This document shows positions 27,701-36,440 of a DNA stretch of 64,000 nt, one piece after another (position 1 is the stretch's first letter; every line of letters starts with the position of its first letter). The stretch covers positions 124,001 to 188,000 of the forward strand of contig NZ_VFMM01000002.1 of NCBI RefSeq assembly GCF_006715085.1, given 5' to 3'. Below the pieces are notes generated by a model. That model searched no databases, was not told the origin of the DNA, and was given only the letters and a program-made list of their open reading frames with translations. A program made the translations under genes and the position numbers. The stretch is from Kribbella jejuensis. GTDB lineage: Bacteria > Actinomycetota > Actinomycetes > Propionibacteriales > Kribbellaceae.

Positions 27701-27935
27701 GACCGTCGGCCGGGTGGTGTTGCAGTGGGAGGCGGCGTACGCGAAGGGGTACAAGATCGAGGTGTCGCGGGACGGGTCGACCTGGCAGCAGGTGTACGCC
27801 ACGACGGCCGGGAACGGCGGGGAGGGCGTTGTCCGGTTCGCCGCCGTACCGGCTCGCTACGTCCGTGTCACCGGGACTCAGCGGGCGACGTCGTACGGCT
27901 ATTCGCTGTATGAGCTCCAGGTGTTCAGATGGTGA
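24783..27935 (+). CDS. Secreted penicillin-acylase-family protein with F5/8C domain
   Basis: This is a 1050-residue exported Ntn-hydrolase (peptidase family S45). A signal peptide ends near Ala32. The alpha-chain part carries IVRDKSRGIPHIFG and GYAGAQDRLFVMD. The predicted autocleavage/nucleophile residue is Ser392 in KKAMSNALLVSG. The catalytic-loop region with NFYTLIGRGPDYSWSATSAG follows. A C-terminal F5/8C (CBM32-like) sugar-binding domain runs from about residue 922 (NLAAGKTATASSYEKG). Relatives act on acylated amides such as beta-lactams, acyl-homoserine lactones or lipopeptides. GTG 24783 follows a perfect GAGGAGGGA ribosome site. The usual Gly before the nucleophile is replaced by Met391. 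Confidence 0.85.
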   Translation: MLRPALRTRLRTALAAVAVTAVLAALPAPTQAAPQAVGATPDDYCLGQCRDILPPGQNGNATFTDLLAFKALGVRPAHFSDSLKPYQDLVWNSQGITDDGLAPYFDDSSFGVKPDDVASTVQPRSDVTIVRDKSRGIPHIFGTTRLGTMFGAGYAGAQDRLFVMDVFRHLGRGQLTPFAGGAAANREFEQEFWRTAPYTEADLQRQFDDADELYGADGVKMQQDIQAWVDGVNHYIDTVGIAYPGEYVALGLQWPTPHWKVTDVVATAAVVAGIFGTGGGSEVNSALALLEAQAKYGAAEGTKVWESFRSQNDPEASTTVHNGTTFPYGTTGPNPAGRAMPDRGSVTPEPEVIDQTANATAAAKPAPTGSQALKGIFDKGLFPDGFGKKAMSNALLVSGAYTQSGNPIAVYGPQTGYFAPQLLMRQELQGPGVSSRGIAFAGLNFYTLIGRGPDYSWSATSAGQDITDTFAVPLCEPGGGTPTKSSQYYVFRGQCVPIERLERHNAWYSSLGSSEPAGSYTLVALRTKYGIVTHRGTVGGKPVLFTKNRSTYGNEAGSALGFMQFNDPDRIHSAADFQRAAANIGYTFNWFYTDKNSIAYFNSGDNPVRADGADPNLPTWSSYEWKGWNPDTNRATYTPAAQHPQVVNQDYLTSWNNKQAPGYSASDGQWGYNAVYRSQPLDDRIKAVINSGQKFTRGKLVEAMEDAATVDLRGDQVLPYLLRVLKSAPIADPAVADAVNKLTTWQQSGAHRKTPNASSRTYDSADAIRILDAWWPLLIPAEFKDLGPDLYSALTANLKIDERPSAQGSSFQSGWWGFVQRDLRKVLGDPVKASQPVTFCGGGTLAGCRAVLTDTLSAATKVPASTTYPATADCAAGDQFCADQIAHSPMGGITQDRIAWVNRPTYQQVVEFPARRGDDISNLAAGKTATASSYEKGWYNSPPVQAVDGKLDTRWASDWSDPQWLKVDLGNEQTVGRVVLQWEAAYAKGYKIEVSRDGSTWQQVYATTAGNGGEGVVRFAAVPARYVRVTGTQRATSYGYSLYELQVFRW

Positions 27936-27962
27936 TGCCCCGCGGCCTGTCAGGATGAGCGC

Positions 27963-28526
27963 ATGACACAGAACTATCCTCCGAACCCGCCGTATCCGCC
28001 GCAGCAGCCGGGCTACCAGCCAGGCCCGCCTCCCGGGTACCAAGGTCCGCCACCGGGATACCAGCCGGGGCCGCCGCCTGGCTACCAGGGCGGGTACCAG
28101 CAGGCTCCGTCCAACGTGCCGCATGTCGCGCCGCAGGGTTCGCCGTACCCGGTCCTGGTCTCGACGATGAACGACCTGCCCGGGTACACCGCGGAAACCG
28201 TGTTCGGCGAGGTGTTCGGGCTGACCGTGCGGACCCGGGACTTCGGGTCGAACTTCACCGCGAGCTTCCGGTCGCTCGGCGGTGGCGAAGTACCGGAGTA
28301 CACGCAGATGCTGGCTGAGTCGCGGCACGTCGCGGTGATGCGGATGTGCCAGATGGCGCAGCAGATGGGGGCGAACGCGATCCTCGCGATGCGGTTCGAC
28401 TGCAACGAGATCGCGCAGACGATGAGCGAGGTGGCGGCCTACGGTACGGCGGTCATCGTGCGGAAGGCCGAGCCGCCGCGGGTCCAGGACACCAAGCCCG
28501 ATGAGGATGATGCGAATGACAGCTGA
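27963..28526 (+). CDS. UPF0145 (YbjQ-like) protein with Pro/Gly/Tyr-rich N-terminus
   Basis: This is a 187-residue protein. Residues 1-55 are a disordered tail of near-repeats such as PGPPPGYQG. The rest is the UPF0145/YbjQ domain: DLPGYTAETVFGEVFGLTVR near residue 75, followed by AVMRMCQMAQQMGANAILAMRFD. Domain members form pentamers and their function is unknown. No signal peptide or membrane helix is present. Its last 11 bp overlap the start of the beta-glucosidase gene in another frame, so the two are probably co-translated. Confidence 0.85.
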   Translation: MTQNYPPNPPYPPQQPGYQPGPPPGYQGPPPGYQPGPPPGYQGGYQQAPSNVPHVAPQGSPYPVLVSTMNDLPGYTAETVFGEVFGLTVRTRDFGSNFTASFRSLGGGEVPEYTQMLAESRHVAVMRMCQMAQQMGANAILAMRFDCNEIAQTMSEVAAYGTAVIVRKAEPPRVQDTKPDEDDANDS

Positions 28527-29865
28527 CCTGAGGTTTCCGCCCGGATTCCGCTGGGGTGTCTCGACGTCGGCGTACCAGATCGAGGGCGCCGTGGCCGAGG
28601 ACGGCCGCGGCACCTCCACCTGGGACACGTTCTGCGCCGAGCCCGGCAAGATCCTGAACGGCGACAGTGGCGCGATCGCATGCGACCACTACCACCGGTA
28701 CGCCGAGGACGTCGCGCTGATGCGGGAACTGGGCGTGGACACGTACCGGTTCTCGTTCGCGTGGCCGCGGATCCAGCCGTCCGGGAGCGGACCCGGGAAC
28801 GCGGCCGGGCTGGACTTCTACGACCGGCTGATCGACACGCTGCTCGGCGCCGGGATCCAGCCGGCGCCGACGCTGTACCACTGGGACACCCCGCAACCGC
28901 TCGAGGACGCCGGCGGCTGGCTGAACCGCGACATCACCGAACGGTTCGCCGAGTACGCCGCGCTCCTGGGCGCGCGTTTCGGCGACCGGGTACCGCTCTG
29001 GATCACGATCAACGAGCCGATGGTGCTGACGCTGATGGGGTATTCGCTCGGCGCGCACGCCCCCGGCAAGCAGCTGCTGTTCGACGCGCTGCCGGTCGCA
29101 CATCACCAGCTGCTCGCGCACGGGCGCGCGGTGCAGGCGTTGCGGGCGGCCGGTGCCTTGGAGATCGGGATCGCCTCGAACCATGCACCGACGTGGCCGG
29201 CCAGTGAGAGTCCTGAAGACGTGGAAGCGGCGAGTCTGTACGACAACCTGATCAACTGGATGTTCGCCGATCCGATCATCCTGGGCGAGTATCCGTCCGG
29301 GATCGGTGACGGGATGCCGGGGCCGGTCGCGGACGATCTGGCGATCATCTCGACGCCGCTCGACTTCTTCGGCATCAACCACTACGCGCCGGTCTCCGTC
29401 GGCGTCGCGACCGGGGCCGGCGACACTGCGGCAACTGACGGCGTGCAGCTGCCGCCGGGACTGCCGTTCGAGCCGCGGACGCTGCCCGGGTACCCGACGA
29501 CCGACTTCGGGTGGCCGATCGTGCCGGACGCGTTCGGCGAGACGTTGCGGATCTTCCGGGACCGGTACGGCGAGAAGCTGCCGCCGATCTACATCACGGA
29601 GAACGGCTGCGCGATCAACGACGGGGTGTCCGACCAGCGGCGGATCGACTATCTGTCTTCCTACCTGCGATCGCTGAAATCCGCCATTGACGACGGTATC
29701 GATGTCCGCGGGTACTTCCAGTGGTCGTTGCTGGACAACTTCGAGTGGGCGGCGGGGTATTCGCAGCGCTTCGGTCTCGTCCACGTCGATTTCGAAACAC
29801 TCGAACGCACGCCGAAGGAGTCGTACTACTGGCTCCAGGCACTGATAGCTCAGAACCGCAGATGA
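28516..29865 (+). CDS. GH1 beta-glucosidase
   Basis: This 449-residue TIM-barrel retaining glycosidase hydrolyses beta-linked glucosides such as cellobiose, and sometimes galactosides. It begins with the family pattern FPPGFRWGVSTSAYQIEGA. The acid/base Glu167 is in TINEP and the nucleophile Glu362 in ITENG. YFQWSLLDNFEW near the C-terminus completes the sugar site. No signal peptide, so it acts inside the cell on an imported or phosphate-free disaccharide. ATG 28516 is preferred; ATGs at 28501 and 28510 are in frame. It is followed by an MFS transporter with a 4-bp overlap, which is a likely uptake partner. Confidence 0.94.
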   Translation: MTADLRFPPGFRWGVSTSAYQIEGAVAEDGRGTSTWDTFCAEPGKILNGDSGAIACDHYHRYAEDVALMRELGVDTYRFSFAWPRIQPSGSGPGNAAGLDFYDRLIDTLLGAGIQPAPTLYHWDTPQPLEDAGGWLNRDITERFAEYAALLGARFGDRVPLWITINEPMVLTLMGYSLGAHAPGKQLLFDALPVAHHQLLAHGRAVQALRAAGALEIGIASNHAPTWPASESPEDVEAASLYDNLINWMFADPIILGEYPSGIGDGMPGPVADDLAIISTPLDFFGINHYAPVSVGVATGAGDTAATDGVQLPPGLPFEPRTLPGYPTTDFGWPIVPDAFGETLRIFRDRYGEKLPPIYITENGCAINDGVSDQRRIDYLSSYLRSLKSAIDDGIDVRGYFQWSLLDNFEWAAGYSQRFGLVHVDFETLERTPKESYYWLQALIAQNRR

Positions 29866-31106
29866 TTCCGGAGCCGGGGGTCGTCCCGTCGGCGTTGGCC
29901 GAACCGACGGTGCGGGTGCGGGGTCGCTGGACGGCGGCCGTCGTGCTGGCCAACGTCGGTGTGTTCGCTGCGTGGCTGGGACCGATCCAGGTCTTGTTGG
30001 CCAAGCAGTCGGAGGCAGTTGCTCCGGGCAACAAGGAGTTCGTCTTCGGGTTGGTGACCGGGGTCGGGGCGGCGGTGTCGGTGGTCGCGAATCCGGCGTT
30101 CGGGGCGATCTCCGATCGGACCGGCTCGCGGTTCGGGCGGCGGGTGCCGTGGGTGGTCGCGGGTGCTGTTGGTGGTGCCATCGGTTTAGGGATCCTGTCG
30201 GGCGCACGCGTGATCGCGTTGATGCTGATCGGCTGGTGCCTGATGCAACTGTTCGGCAACGCGCTGCTGGCGGCGGCGACCGCGGTGATCCCGGACCGCG
30301 TACCCGTCGCGCAACGCGGGGTCGTCGGCGGTTGGGTAGCCATCTCCCAGGTCCTCGGCGCCCTCGTCGGTACGGCGCTCGCGGCCGCCTTCAACAGCTA
30401 TACCCTCGGATACCTCGCCTGCGCCGCGTTCCTCCTGCTCTCCGTCGTCCCGTACCTCCTGCGCAGCCACGACCAACCGCTGCTCGAACGGCCCGCGTTC
30501 GTCCTGCGAGACTTCCTGACGAGCTTCTGGATCAGCCCGCGCCGCTACCCCGACTTCGGCTGGGCCTGGCTGACCCGCTTCCTCTTCAACGTCGGCAACG
30601 CCCTCGGCACGCTGTACCTCTTCTACTACCTGCAGGACAAGGTGGGAGTCGCCGACCCCGACACCGGCGTCCTGATCCTGACCGCGATCTACAGCGTCTG
30701 CGTGCTGACCACCGCGATCAGCTTCGGCCGCTGGTCGGACCGCGCCGCTCGCCGCAAGGTGTTCGTCACCGCGTCGGGCTGGGTGATGGCGGCAGCGGGC
30801 GTGATCCTCGCATTCTGGCCGACCTGGCCCGGCGCGATCACCGGCGCGATCGTCCTCGGCGCCGGCTTCGGCGTCTACTTGTCGGTGGACTTCGCCCTGC
30901 TCACCGAAGTACTCCCGAACGCCCGCGACCGCGCCAAAGACCTCGGCGTCATCAACATCGCGAACTCCCTCCCGCAGGTACTGGCCCCGGTCATCGCCGC
31001 CCCGATCGTCAAACACCTCGGTGGCTACCCGGTCCTCTACCTGCTGGCGGCAGTCGTCACACTGCTGGCCGGCGTACTGGTCACCCGAGTCCGCTCTGTC
31101 GCTTGA
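29862..31106 (+). CDS. MFS transporter, probable glucoside permease
   Basis: This 414-residue protein has twelve hydrophobic segments. The loop between helices 2 and 3 carries SDRTGSRFGRRVPWV, the form of the MFS signature seen in sugar symporters of the GPH/MFS type, and a second copy appears as RWSDRAARRKVFV. The start codon overlaps the beta-glucosidase stop (ATGA), which links import and hydrolysis of a beta-glucoside. Substrate is inferred from this coupling only. Its end overlaps the end of the convergent YcaQ-like gene by 26 bp. Confidence 0.85.
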   Translation: MIPEPGVVPSALAEPTVRVRGRWTAAVVLANVGVFAAWLGPIQVLLAKQSEAVAPGNKEFVFGLVTGVGAAVSVVANPAFGAISDRTGSRFGRRVPWVVAGAVGGAIGLGILSGARVIALMLIGWCLMQLFGNALLAAATAVIPDRVPVAQRGVVGGWVAISQVLGALVGTALAAAFNSYTLGYLACAAFLLLSVVPYLLRSHDQPLLERPAFVLRDFLTSFWISPRRYPDFGWAWLTRFLFNVGNALGTLYLFYYLQDKVGVADPDTGVLILTAIYSVCVLTTAISFGRWSDRAARRKVFVTASGWVMAAAGVILAFWPTWPGAITGAIVLGAGFGVYLSVDFALLTEVLPNARDRAKDLGVINIANSLPQVLAPVIAAPIVKHLGGYPVLYLLAAVVTLLAGVLVTRVRSVA

Positions 31107-32376
31107 GCGCCTTGCCGGCTTTCGAGGTCGCGGTCACCTGGATGTGGTCCAGGTCCAGCCAGCGCGCCATGTCGCGGAGCTCGGCCGCCAAGGGTTCGAT
31201 GAAGTCGGGGGAGTCGGGTTCGGGGGTCAGGGTTGGGACGACCAACGTTGAGTTCTGGCGGTCGGACTTCAGGTCGACGCGGGCCACGAGGCGGTCGCCG
31301 AGCAGGAACGGGAGTACGTAGTACCCGTGGATGCGTTGCGGTGCGGGCGTGTAGATGCTGATCCGGTAGAAGAAGTCGAACAGGCGGTGGGTGCGGTCGC
31401 GGTTCCAGATCAGCGGGTCGAAGGGGGAGAGCAACGCCTGCGCCCCGACCGGGCGGTCCTGCGCTTCGTGCCACCGGTACGACTGTTGCTTCACGCCCTC
31501 GACGCGGACCGGGATCAGTTCGCCGGACTCGACCAGTTCGCGGATCACTTCACGACCGGTTGCTGCGGGCAACGAAAAGTGCGCCTGGCCGCTGCCGCCG
31601 CACAGCTCTTTCAGGGTCGCGACGCCCAGGCCGCGGGCCGCGATGCGGACGAGCTCGCGTCGTGCCTCGTCGGCGGGCGGCTCGGGTACGGCGAGTACGT
31701 CGGCCGGCAGCACCCGCTCGGTCAGGTCGTAGACCCGCTCGAAGTGCCGGCGTCCCGCGATAGTCACCAGTCCCGCGCAGAACAGGTACTCGATCGCGAT
31801 CTTCGCGTCCTGCCAGTTCCACATCGCGCCGGTGGTCGGATCCGGGTCCGGGTCGCTGCGCTGCCGCCGTACCCCGTCCGGACTCGCCTCGCCCGCGGTC
31901 AAGGGTCCTCGCTCGGTGACGACTCGCAGCACCTGCTCGACGTACCCGGGCCGCTCCGCCGTCAGCCGCCGCATCCCAGCCACCACCGACCACGGCGCAG
32001 TCACGTCCGGGCTGAGTTCCTCGCCCCACACCTGCCGCTCGGCGGCCCGCATCCGCCAGCGCATCAACGGGTAGTTCTCGAGCGGAATCAACGCGGCCTT
32101 GTGCCCCCAGAAGTACTCGAACAACTCGCGCCCCGCGCCCCAACTCAACTCGTCGAGCCGCGCCCGCGAATAGCTCCCCACCCGCGAATACACCGGCAGA
32201 TAATGCGACCGACACAACACATTGACCGAGTCCAACTGCAAAACCCCGGCCCACCCAACCGCCCGACGCACCGCCCGCACATCCCCCCGCCGCCCACGCC
32301 CCTCCCCAAACCCCTGCGCCACCAGCGCAAGCCGCCGCGCCACCTCCGTCGAGACCTCGTCACCCACGGCAGCCAT
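31081..32376 (-). CDS. YcaQ/AlkX-like winged-helix DNA glycosylase family protein
   Basis: This 431-residue protein is built of tandem winged helices (HTH_42 family). Diagnostic blocks are VLQLDSVNVLCRSHYLPVYSR near residue 45, the following RELFEYFWGHKAALIP, and the C-terminal QALLSPFDPLIWNRDRT. E. coli YcaQ (AlkX) and Streptomyces AlkZ remove alkylated bases and unhook interstrand crosslinks using a Q-x-Q/D motif; here QLD in VLQLDS is at that place. A role in protection against a DNA-alkylating natural product is possible, but no biosynthetic cluster is next to it. Confidence 0.85.
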   Translation of the reverse strand: MAAVGDEVSTEVARRLALVAQGFGEGRGRRGDVRAVRRAVGWAGVLQLDSVNVLCRSHYLPVYSRVGSYSRARLDELSWGAGRELFEYFWGHKAALIPLENYPLMRWRMRAAERQVWGEELSPDVTAPWSVVAGMRRLTAERPGYVEQVLRVVTERGPLTAGEASPDGVRRQRSDPDPDPTTGAMWNWQDAKIAIEYLFCAGLVTIAGRRHFERVYDLTERVLPADVLAVPEPPADEARRELVRIAARGLGVATLKELCGGSGQAHFSLPAATGREVIRELVESGELIPVRVEGVKQQSYRWHEAQDRPVGAQALLSPFDPLIWNRDRTHRLFDFFYRISIYTPAPQRIHGYYVLPFLLGDRLVARVDLKSDRQNSTLVVPTLTPEPDSPDFIEPLAAELRDMARWLDLDHIQVTATSKAGKALKRQSGLG

Positions 32377-32406
32377 AATCCGAACTTATCGCGCAACACT
32401 GGGATC

Positions 32407-32847
32407 ATGCAGTTCGTCACGATCGGAAAATCCGAGGAATACCTCCGCCTCACCGCTGTCCGATGGCCGTCGGACAAAGCCCCGGAGCAGGTCCCGAGGG
32501 AGAAGCGCCGCTACCTGAATGCCGAGGTCCGGATGCGGGAATTGACCGCATCCGCGCGACTCGACCTCTGGTCCGACTACTCCGGACTTGCGCTGTTCTT
32601 CGACCAGGTCGTGACCAACTGGCCCCAGTGGGAGAACTCCTCGGCGACCTGGGGAAAGAGCAGCGCGCTCCAACTCGAGATCTACCGCGGGCCCCGACCC
32701 GCCCTCGGCCCGGACCATCTGATCGTCTGGATCAAACTGCAGAACGGCGGCATGCGCCGGCGCTTGTGGAAGGTCGAGACCTCGATCGTCGTCTCACCCG
32801 ACGAGCTCTCTGCCTTCGCGCGTGACCTCCATCGGCTGACCGATTAG
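32407..32847 (+). CDS. Hypothetical protein, DUF6228-like
   Basis: This is a 146-residue cytosolic protein without signal or membrane segment. The pattern of an FVTIGKSEEYLRL start, a central ALFFDQVVTNWPQW, and a final VSPDELSAFARDLHRL resembles small actinobacterial DUF6228 proteins, often found near polymorphic-toxin or scattered accessory loci. That assignment is from memory and tentative. It is divergent from the YcaQ-like gene by 30 bp and overlaps the end of the EVE-domain gene by 4 bp. Confidence 0.6.
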   Translation: MQFVTIGKSEEYLRLTAVRWPSDKAPEQVPREKRRYLNAEVRMRELTASARLDLWSDYSGLALFFDQVVTNWPQWENSSATWGKSSALQLEIYRGPRPALGPDHLIVWIKLQNGGMRRRLWKVETSIVVSPDELSAFARDLHRLTD

Positions 32848-33272
32848 GTCATGAGCGCCTGGAGAGACTCGAAGTCTTCAGGCTCCAACGGGACCAACCC
32901 GCGGCGGAGTTGGTAGCCCCAGTTGGGGGATTTGGTGAGGTTGAGGGCGACTTCGGTCAGCGGGACGCGGTGCGCCGGGAGGAAGTCGATTCGGCGGCGC
33001 CAGGGTTGGATGGTGCCGCGGGGGCCCATTGACATGGGTTCGGCTTGGTAGGGGGCGTCGTCGGCGACTACGCCGAGTGCCGTGAAGGCGCGGAGCGGGC
33101 GTTTCTCGAGGTAGTGCTCGGTCGGGGAGTAGATGGCGAAGCCGTCGCCGCGGTGTAGGCGGGCGACGCCGTAGCGCTTGCCGTGGTTGAGTTGGATGAA
33201 ACCGCCCTGGACGGCTCGTTGGGTGTGGTCGGCGGAGACCACACCCAACCAAGCCCTGTGCATCTCGTTCAT
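32844..33272 (-). CDS. EVE-domain protein (UPF0310)
   Basis: This is a 142-residue single EVE domain, the PUA-like fold proposed to bind modified bases in DNA or RNA. Typical pieces are WLGVVSADHTQRAVQGGFIQLNHGK cut short at the N-terminus, the GDGFAIYSPTE segment, and VALNLTKSPNWGYQLRRG near the C-terminus. EVE proteins are enriched in modification-dependent restriction systems when fused; stand-alone ones are widespread with unclear function. Only 10 bp separate it from the tctA stop on the same strand, so it may be co-transcribed with the transporter. A start at ATG 33263 is equally plausible. Confidence 0.85.
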   Translation of the reverse strand: MNEMHRAWLGVVSADHTQRAVQGGFIQLNHGKRYGVARLHRGDGFAIYSPTEHYLEKRPLRAFTALGVVADDAPYQAEPMSMGPRGTIQPWRRRIDFLPAHRVPLTEVALNLTKSPNWGYQLRRGLVPLEPEDFESLQALMT

Positions 33273-33282
33273 GCACCTACTG

Positions 33283-34791
33283 TCAGCCCGAAACTATGAC
33301 ATCTTTCGTCATAATTCTCCGCCGGAGTTTCGCCAGCAGCGGCCAGGCGATCATCAACAGGATCACCCCGTAGATCACGTACGCGACCGGCCCGCCGACC
33401 AGCCCGGAAACGTCGCCGTTCGACAACTGCAGGGACATCCGCGCCTGGCGTTCGGCGATCGGGCCGAGGATCACGCCGATGATCAGCGGCAGCACCGGCA
33501 AACCGAACCGGCGCATCCCGAAGCCGAGCAGCCCGAGCAGCAGGAGCAGCAACAGGTCGAGCGGCTGCGCGTTCACGGCGTACGCACCCATCGAGGCGAA
33601 GAAGATGATGCCGGCGTACAGGTACGGGCGCGGGATCTGCAGGAGCTTCGCCCAGGCCGGCGCCAGCGGCAGGTTGAGCAGCAGCAGGAAGAGGTTGCCG
33701 ATGAACAGGCTCGCGATCAGCGCCCACACCAGCTTCGGCTCGCGCTGGAACAGCAGCGGCCCGGGCTGGATGCCGTACGACGTGAACGCCGCGAGCATCA
33801 CCGCCGCCGTCGCATTCGTGGGCAGGCCCAACGCCAGCATCGGTACCAGCGTCCCGGCCGCCGACGCGTTGTTCGCCGCCTCCGGTCCGGCCACGCCCTC
33901 GATCGCGCCGTGCCCGAACTCCTCCGGGTGCTTGGACAGCTTCTTCTCGGTCGCGTACGACAGGAACGTCGGGATCTCGGCGCCACCGGCCGGTAGCGCA
34001 CCGATCGGGAAACCGAAGGCCGTACCGCGCAGCCAGGGTTTCCACGACCGCCGCCAGTCCGACTTGCCCATCCACGGACGCCCGACCGGGATCACCGTGC
34101 CCGGATTCCTTCGCAGATGCGCCGCCACCCAGAGCGCCTCGCCGACCGCGAAGATGCCGACGGCAACCACTACGACATCGATGCCGTCGGCAAGCTGTGG
34201 GATGCCGAGTGTGAGCCGTTGCTGGCCGGTCACCTTGTCGATCCCGACCAGCCCGATCACCAGCCCGAGCAGCAGCGCCGCGAACCCGCGGATCCGTGAC
34301 GAGCCGAGCACCGACGTGGCACCGGCGAACGCGAGCAGCATGATCGCCAGGTAGTCCGGCGCGCCCAGGCTGATCGCGAACTTCACCACCTGCGGCGCGA
34401 CCAGGACCAGCAGCAACGTCCCGATCGTGCCCGCGACGAACGACCCGATCGCGGCCGTCGCCAGCGCTTGCGCGGCACGTCCGGCTCGGGCCATCTTGTT
34501 GCCCTCGATCGCCGTCACCACCGATGACGACTCGCCGGGTGTGTTCAGCAGGATCGATGTCGTCGAGCCGCCGTACATGCCGCCGTAGAAGATACCGGCG
34601 AACATGATGAACGCCTGCACCGGTTCCAGCCCGTACGTGATCGGCAGCAGCAGCGCGACCGTCATCGCCGGACCGATCCCGGGCAGGACGCCGACCGCCG
34701 TACCGACCGTGACGCCGAGCAGCGCGAGCAGCAGGTTCACCGGGGCGAGGACGTCGCCGAACCCGTTCAGCAGGTTCATCAGGTTGTCCAT
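33283..34791 (-). CDS. tctA: Tripartite tricarboxylate transporter, large permease TctA
   Basis: This is a 502-residue membrane protein with about twelve helices. Its two TctA signature regions are visible: [19 protein letters not shown] near residue 33 and [20 protein letters not shown] near residue 255. Together with TctB and the TctC binding protein it takes up citrate or another di/tricarboxylate, driven by the ion gradient. The order is tctC-tctB-tctA with overlapping ends. The substrate is not determinable from sequence. Confidence 0.93.
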   Translation of the reverse strand: MDNLMNLLNGFGDVLAPVNLLLALLGVTVGTAVGVLPGIGPAMTVALLLPITYGLEPVQAFIMFAGIFYGGMYGGSTTSILLNTPGESSSVVTAIEGNKMARAGRAAQALATAAIGSFVAGTIGTLLLVLVAPQVVKFAISLGAPDYLAIMLLAFAGATSVLGSSRIRGFAALLLGLVIGLVGIDKVTGQQRLTLGIPQLADGIDVVVVAVGIFAVGEALWVAAHLRRNPGTVIPVGRPWMGKSDWRRSWKPWLRGTAFGFPIGALPAGGAEIPTFLSYATEKKLSKHPEEFGHGAIEGVAGPEAANNASAAGTLVPMLALGLPTNATAAVMLAAFTSYGIQPGPLLFQREPKLVWALIASLFIGNLFLLLLNLPLAPAWAKLLQIPRPYLYAGIIFFASMGAYAVNAQPLDLLLLLLLGLLGFGMRRFGLPVLPLIIGVILGPIAERQARMSLQLSNGDVSGLVGGPVAYVIYGVILLMIAWPLLAKLRRRIMTKDVIVSG

Positions 34792-35294
34792 CAGAGAATC
34801 CCTTGCAGTACGCCGGCCGGCAGGCCGACCCCGAGCCCGATCGCGAACCCGTAGAACGTGATCAGCGACAGCGCGACCGCGATCACCAGGTTGCGGACGT
34901 GGTGCCGGCTGCCGAGCGCGAACGCCGAACCCCAGAACAGCAACGTCCCGCTGATCACCCAGCCGAGCGGCTCGATCGTCACCAGATTGACCACGAACGC
35001 GGCGATCAGCAGCAGGACGGTGCGCCAGTCGACCTTGGACGTCACGTCGACGTCCTCACCCTCCTCGGCCTCACCGGTGCCGCCGCGCGCGACGTCCACG
35101 GCGTACAGCGCGGCGACCACGAGCAGCAGTACGCCGAGCACGATCGGGACCGGCTTCGGGCCGATCGGATCGTTGCTGGTGGCAATGTGCTGGAGCCGGG
35201 CGGCGTCGACGATCACCAGGACGCCGACCACCGCCAGGAACCCGCACACTCCGTACTGCGCCGTGTCCCGCCGCGTGGTAGCGGCGGCGGTCAT
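34791..35294 (-). CDS. tctB: Tripartite tricarboxylate transporter, small permease TctB
   Basis: This 167-residue membrane protein has four hydrophobic segments, as expected for TctB, with an acidic loop ([16 protein letters not shown]) in the middle. The C-terminal pair of helices contains [15 protein letters not shown]. It overlaps tctC by four bases and tctA by one base, so the three subunits are translated together. Confidence 0.9.
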   Translation of the reverse strand: MTAAATTRRDTAQYGVCGFLAVVGVLVIVDAARLQHIATSNDPIGPKPVPIVLGVLLLVVAALYAVDVARGGTGEAEEGEDVDVTSKVDWRTVLLLIAAFVVNLVTIEPLGWVISGTLLFWGSAFALGSRHHVRNLVIAVALSLITFYGFAIGLGVGLPAGVLQGIL

Positions 35295-36298
35295 GCCGCC
35301 AATCCGAGCTTCGTCAGGATGTCCGCGACGGCCTTGTCCTGGTCGGTCAGGAACTTGCCGAACTCGTCACCGGTGACGAATGCGTCGGTCCAGCCGTGCT
35401 TCTGCAGCTCGGCCTTCCACTCGGCCGAGTCGTGCATCTTGGTGAGCGCGTCGATCCAGACCTTCTTGTCCGCGTCGCTGATCCCGGGCGGCGCGACGAT
35501 CCCGCGCCAGTTCGTGAACACCAGGTCGATCCCCGAGCCCTTCAGCGTCGGTACGTCCTTGAGCGCCTCGATCGGCTGCTCGCTGCTCACCGCGAGGACC
35601 CGGACCTGGCCGCTCTCGACCTGGTCGAGGAACTCCCCGAATCCACTCGTGCCGAACGCGATCTTGCTGCCGAGCAGCGCGGGCAGCAGTTCGCCGCCGC
35701 CGTCGTAGGAGACGAAGTTGACGTCCTTCGGGTTGATGCCGACCGCCTGCGCGAGCTGCATCGGCAGCAGGTGGTCCGGGCCGCCCGGCGACGAGCCGCC
35801 GCCGACCGCGAGGCCCTTCGGGTTCGCCTTCCAGGCGGTGACCAGGTCCTGGATCGTCCGGTACGGCGAGTTCTTCGGCACCACGATCGCGCCGGCCTCC
35901 TCGATCATCTTCGCGATCGGGGTGGTCTGGGTGAGCGTGGCCTTGGACTTCGACGTGTACGTCGCGCCGACGACGCCGAGGCCCATCTGCATCGCGAGCT
36001 TGCCGTTGCCCTTCTCGTTCACGATCCGCTGCAGGCCGACCGTCCCGCCGGCGCCCGGCAGGTTGAACACCTGGACGCCGGTCGCGATCTTCGCGTCCTC
36101 CATAGCCTTGGCTGCGGTCCGCGCGGTGGTGTCGTACCCGCCGCCGGCCGTGTTCGGCACCATCAGCCGCAGCCCGGTGGCCGGCTTCCCGCTGTCCTGT
36201 GTCGCGCTGTCCGACTTGTTCGCCGTCGCACCACAGGCGGTGAAGCCGAGCACGGCAACCAGGGCCGTCGTCACTGTGAGCAATCGCCTGGACCTCAT
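35291..36298 (-). CDS. tctC: Tricarboxylate-binding lipoprotein TctC
   Basis: This is a 335-residue binding protein of the Bug/TctC family. The signal ends in a lipobox-like GFTAC with Cys22. Family blocks are MVPNTAGGGYDTTAR near residue 45, NLPGAGGTVGLQRIV, and GGSSPGGPDHLLPMQLA. It collects the carboxylate outside the membrane for TctAB. The gene is divergent from the sensor kinase gene, which fits the common arrangement in which a CitAB/TctED pair senses the same ligand and induces the transporter. Confidence 0.92.
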   Translation of the reverse strand: MRSRRLLTVTTALVAVLGFTACGATANKSDSATQDSGKPATGLRLMVPNTAGGGYDTTARTAAKAMEDAKIATGVQVFNLPGAGGTVGLQRIVNEKGNGKLAMQMGLGVVGATYTSKSKATLTQTTPIAKMIEEAGAIVVPKNSPYRTIQDLVTAWKANPKGLAVGGGSSPGGPDHLLPMQLAQAVGINPKDVNFVSYDGGGELLPALLGSKIAFGTSGFGEFLDQVESGQVRVLAVSSEQPIEALKDVPTLKGSGIDLVFTNWRGIVAPPGISDADKKVWIDALTKMHDSAEWKAELQKHGWTDAFVTGDEFGKFLTDQDKAVADILTKLGLAA

Positions 36299-36440
36299 TT
36301 GGCGGAGTCCTTTCAGGAGGGTTCAGGTGGCGACGATCGTGGACCTCCGGTTAGCTTCACGTCTGCGTTGTGGCCGCAGCGGTGGTTGAGTTCATTGTGG
36401 TCACGGGCGGAACCTGGCTGAAGTGTGGCACTCGGCCGCC
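36299..36440. promoter_or_regulatory. Divergent promoter region between tctC and the sensor kinase gene
   Basis: This region between divergent genes must carry both promoters and the response-regulator site. A CACGATCGTGG-like palindrome (around 36333-36343) is visible near the tctC side. No clear -10/-35 pair was assigned. Confidence 0.35.

Noticed and set aside
24918..28649. Very long minus-strand open frame opposite the acylase gene
   Set aside because: It is antisense to several convincing genes and reads as an Arg/Val/Asp-rich shadow typical of high-GC DNA.
31081..32376. YcaQ-like gene as part of an antibiotic self-resistance cluster
   Set aside because: No biosynthetic genes such as PKS, NRPS or tailoring sets lie nearby; the neighbours are sugar and housekeeping genes.
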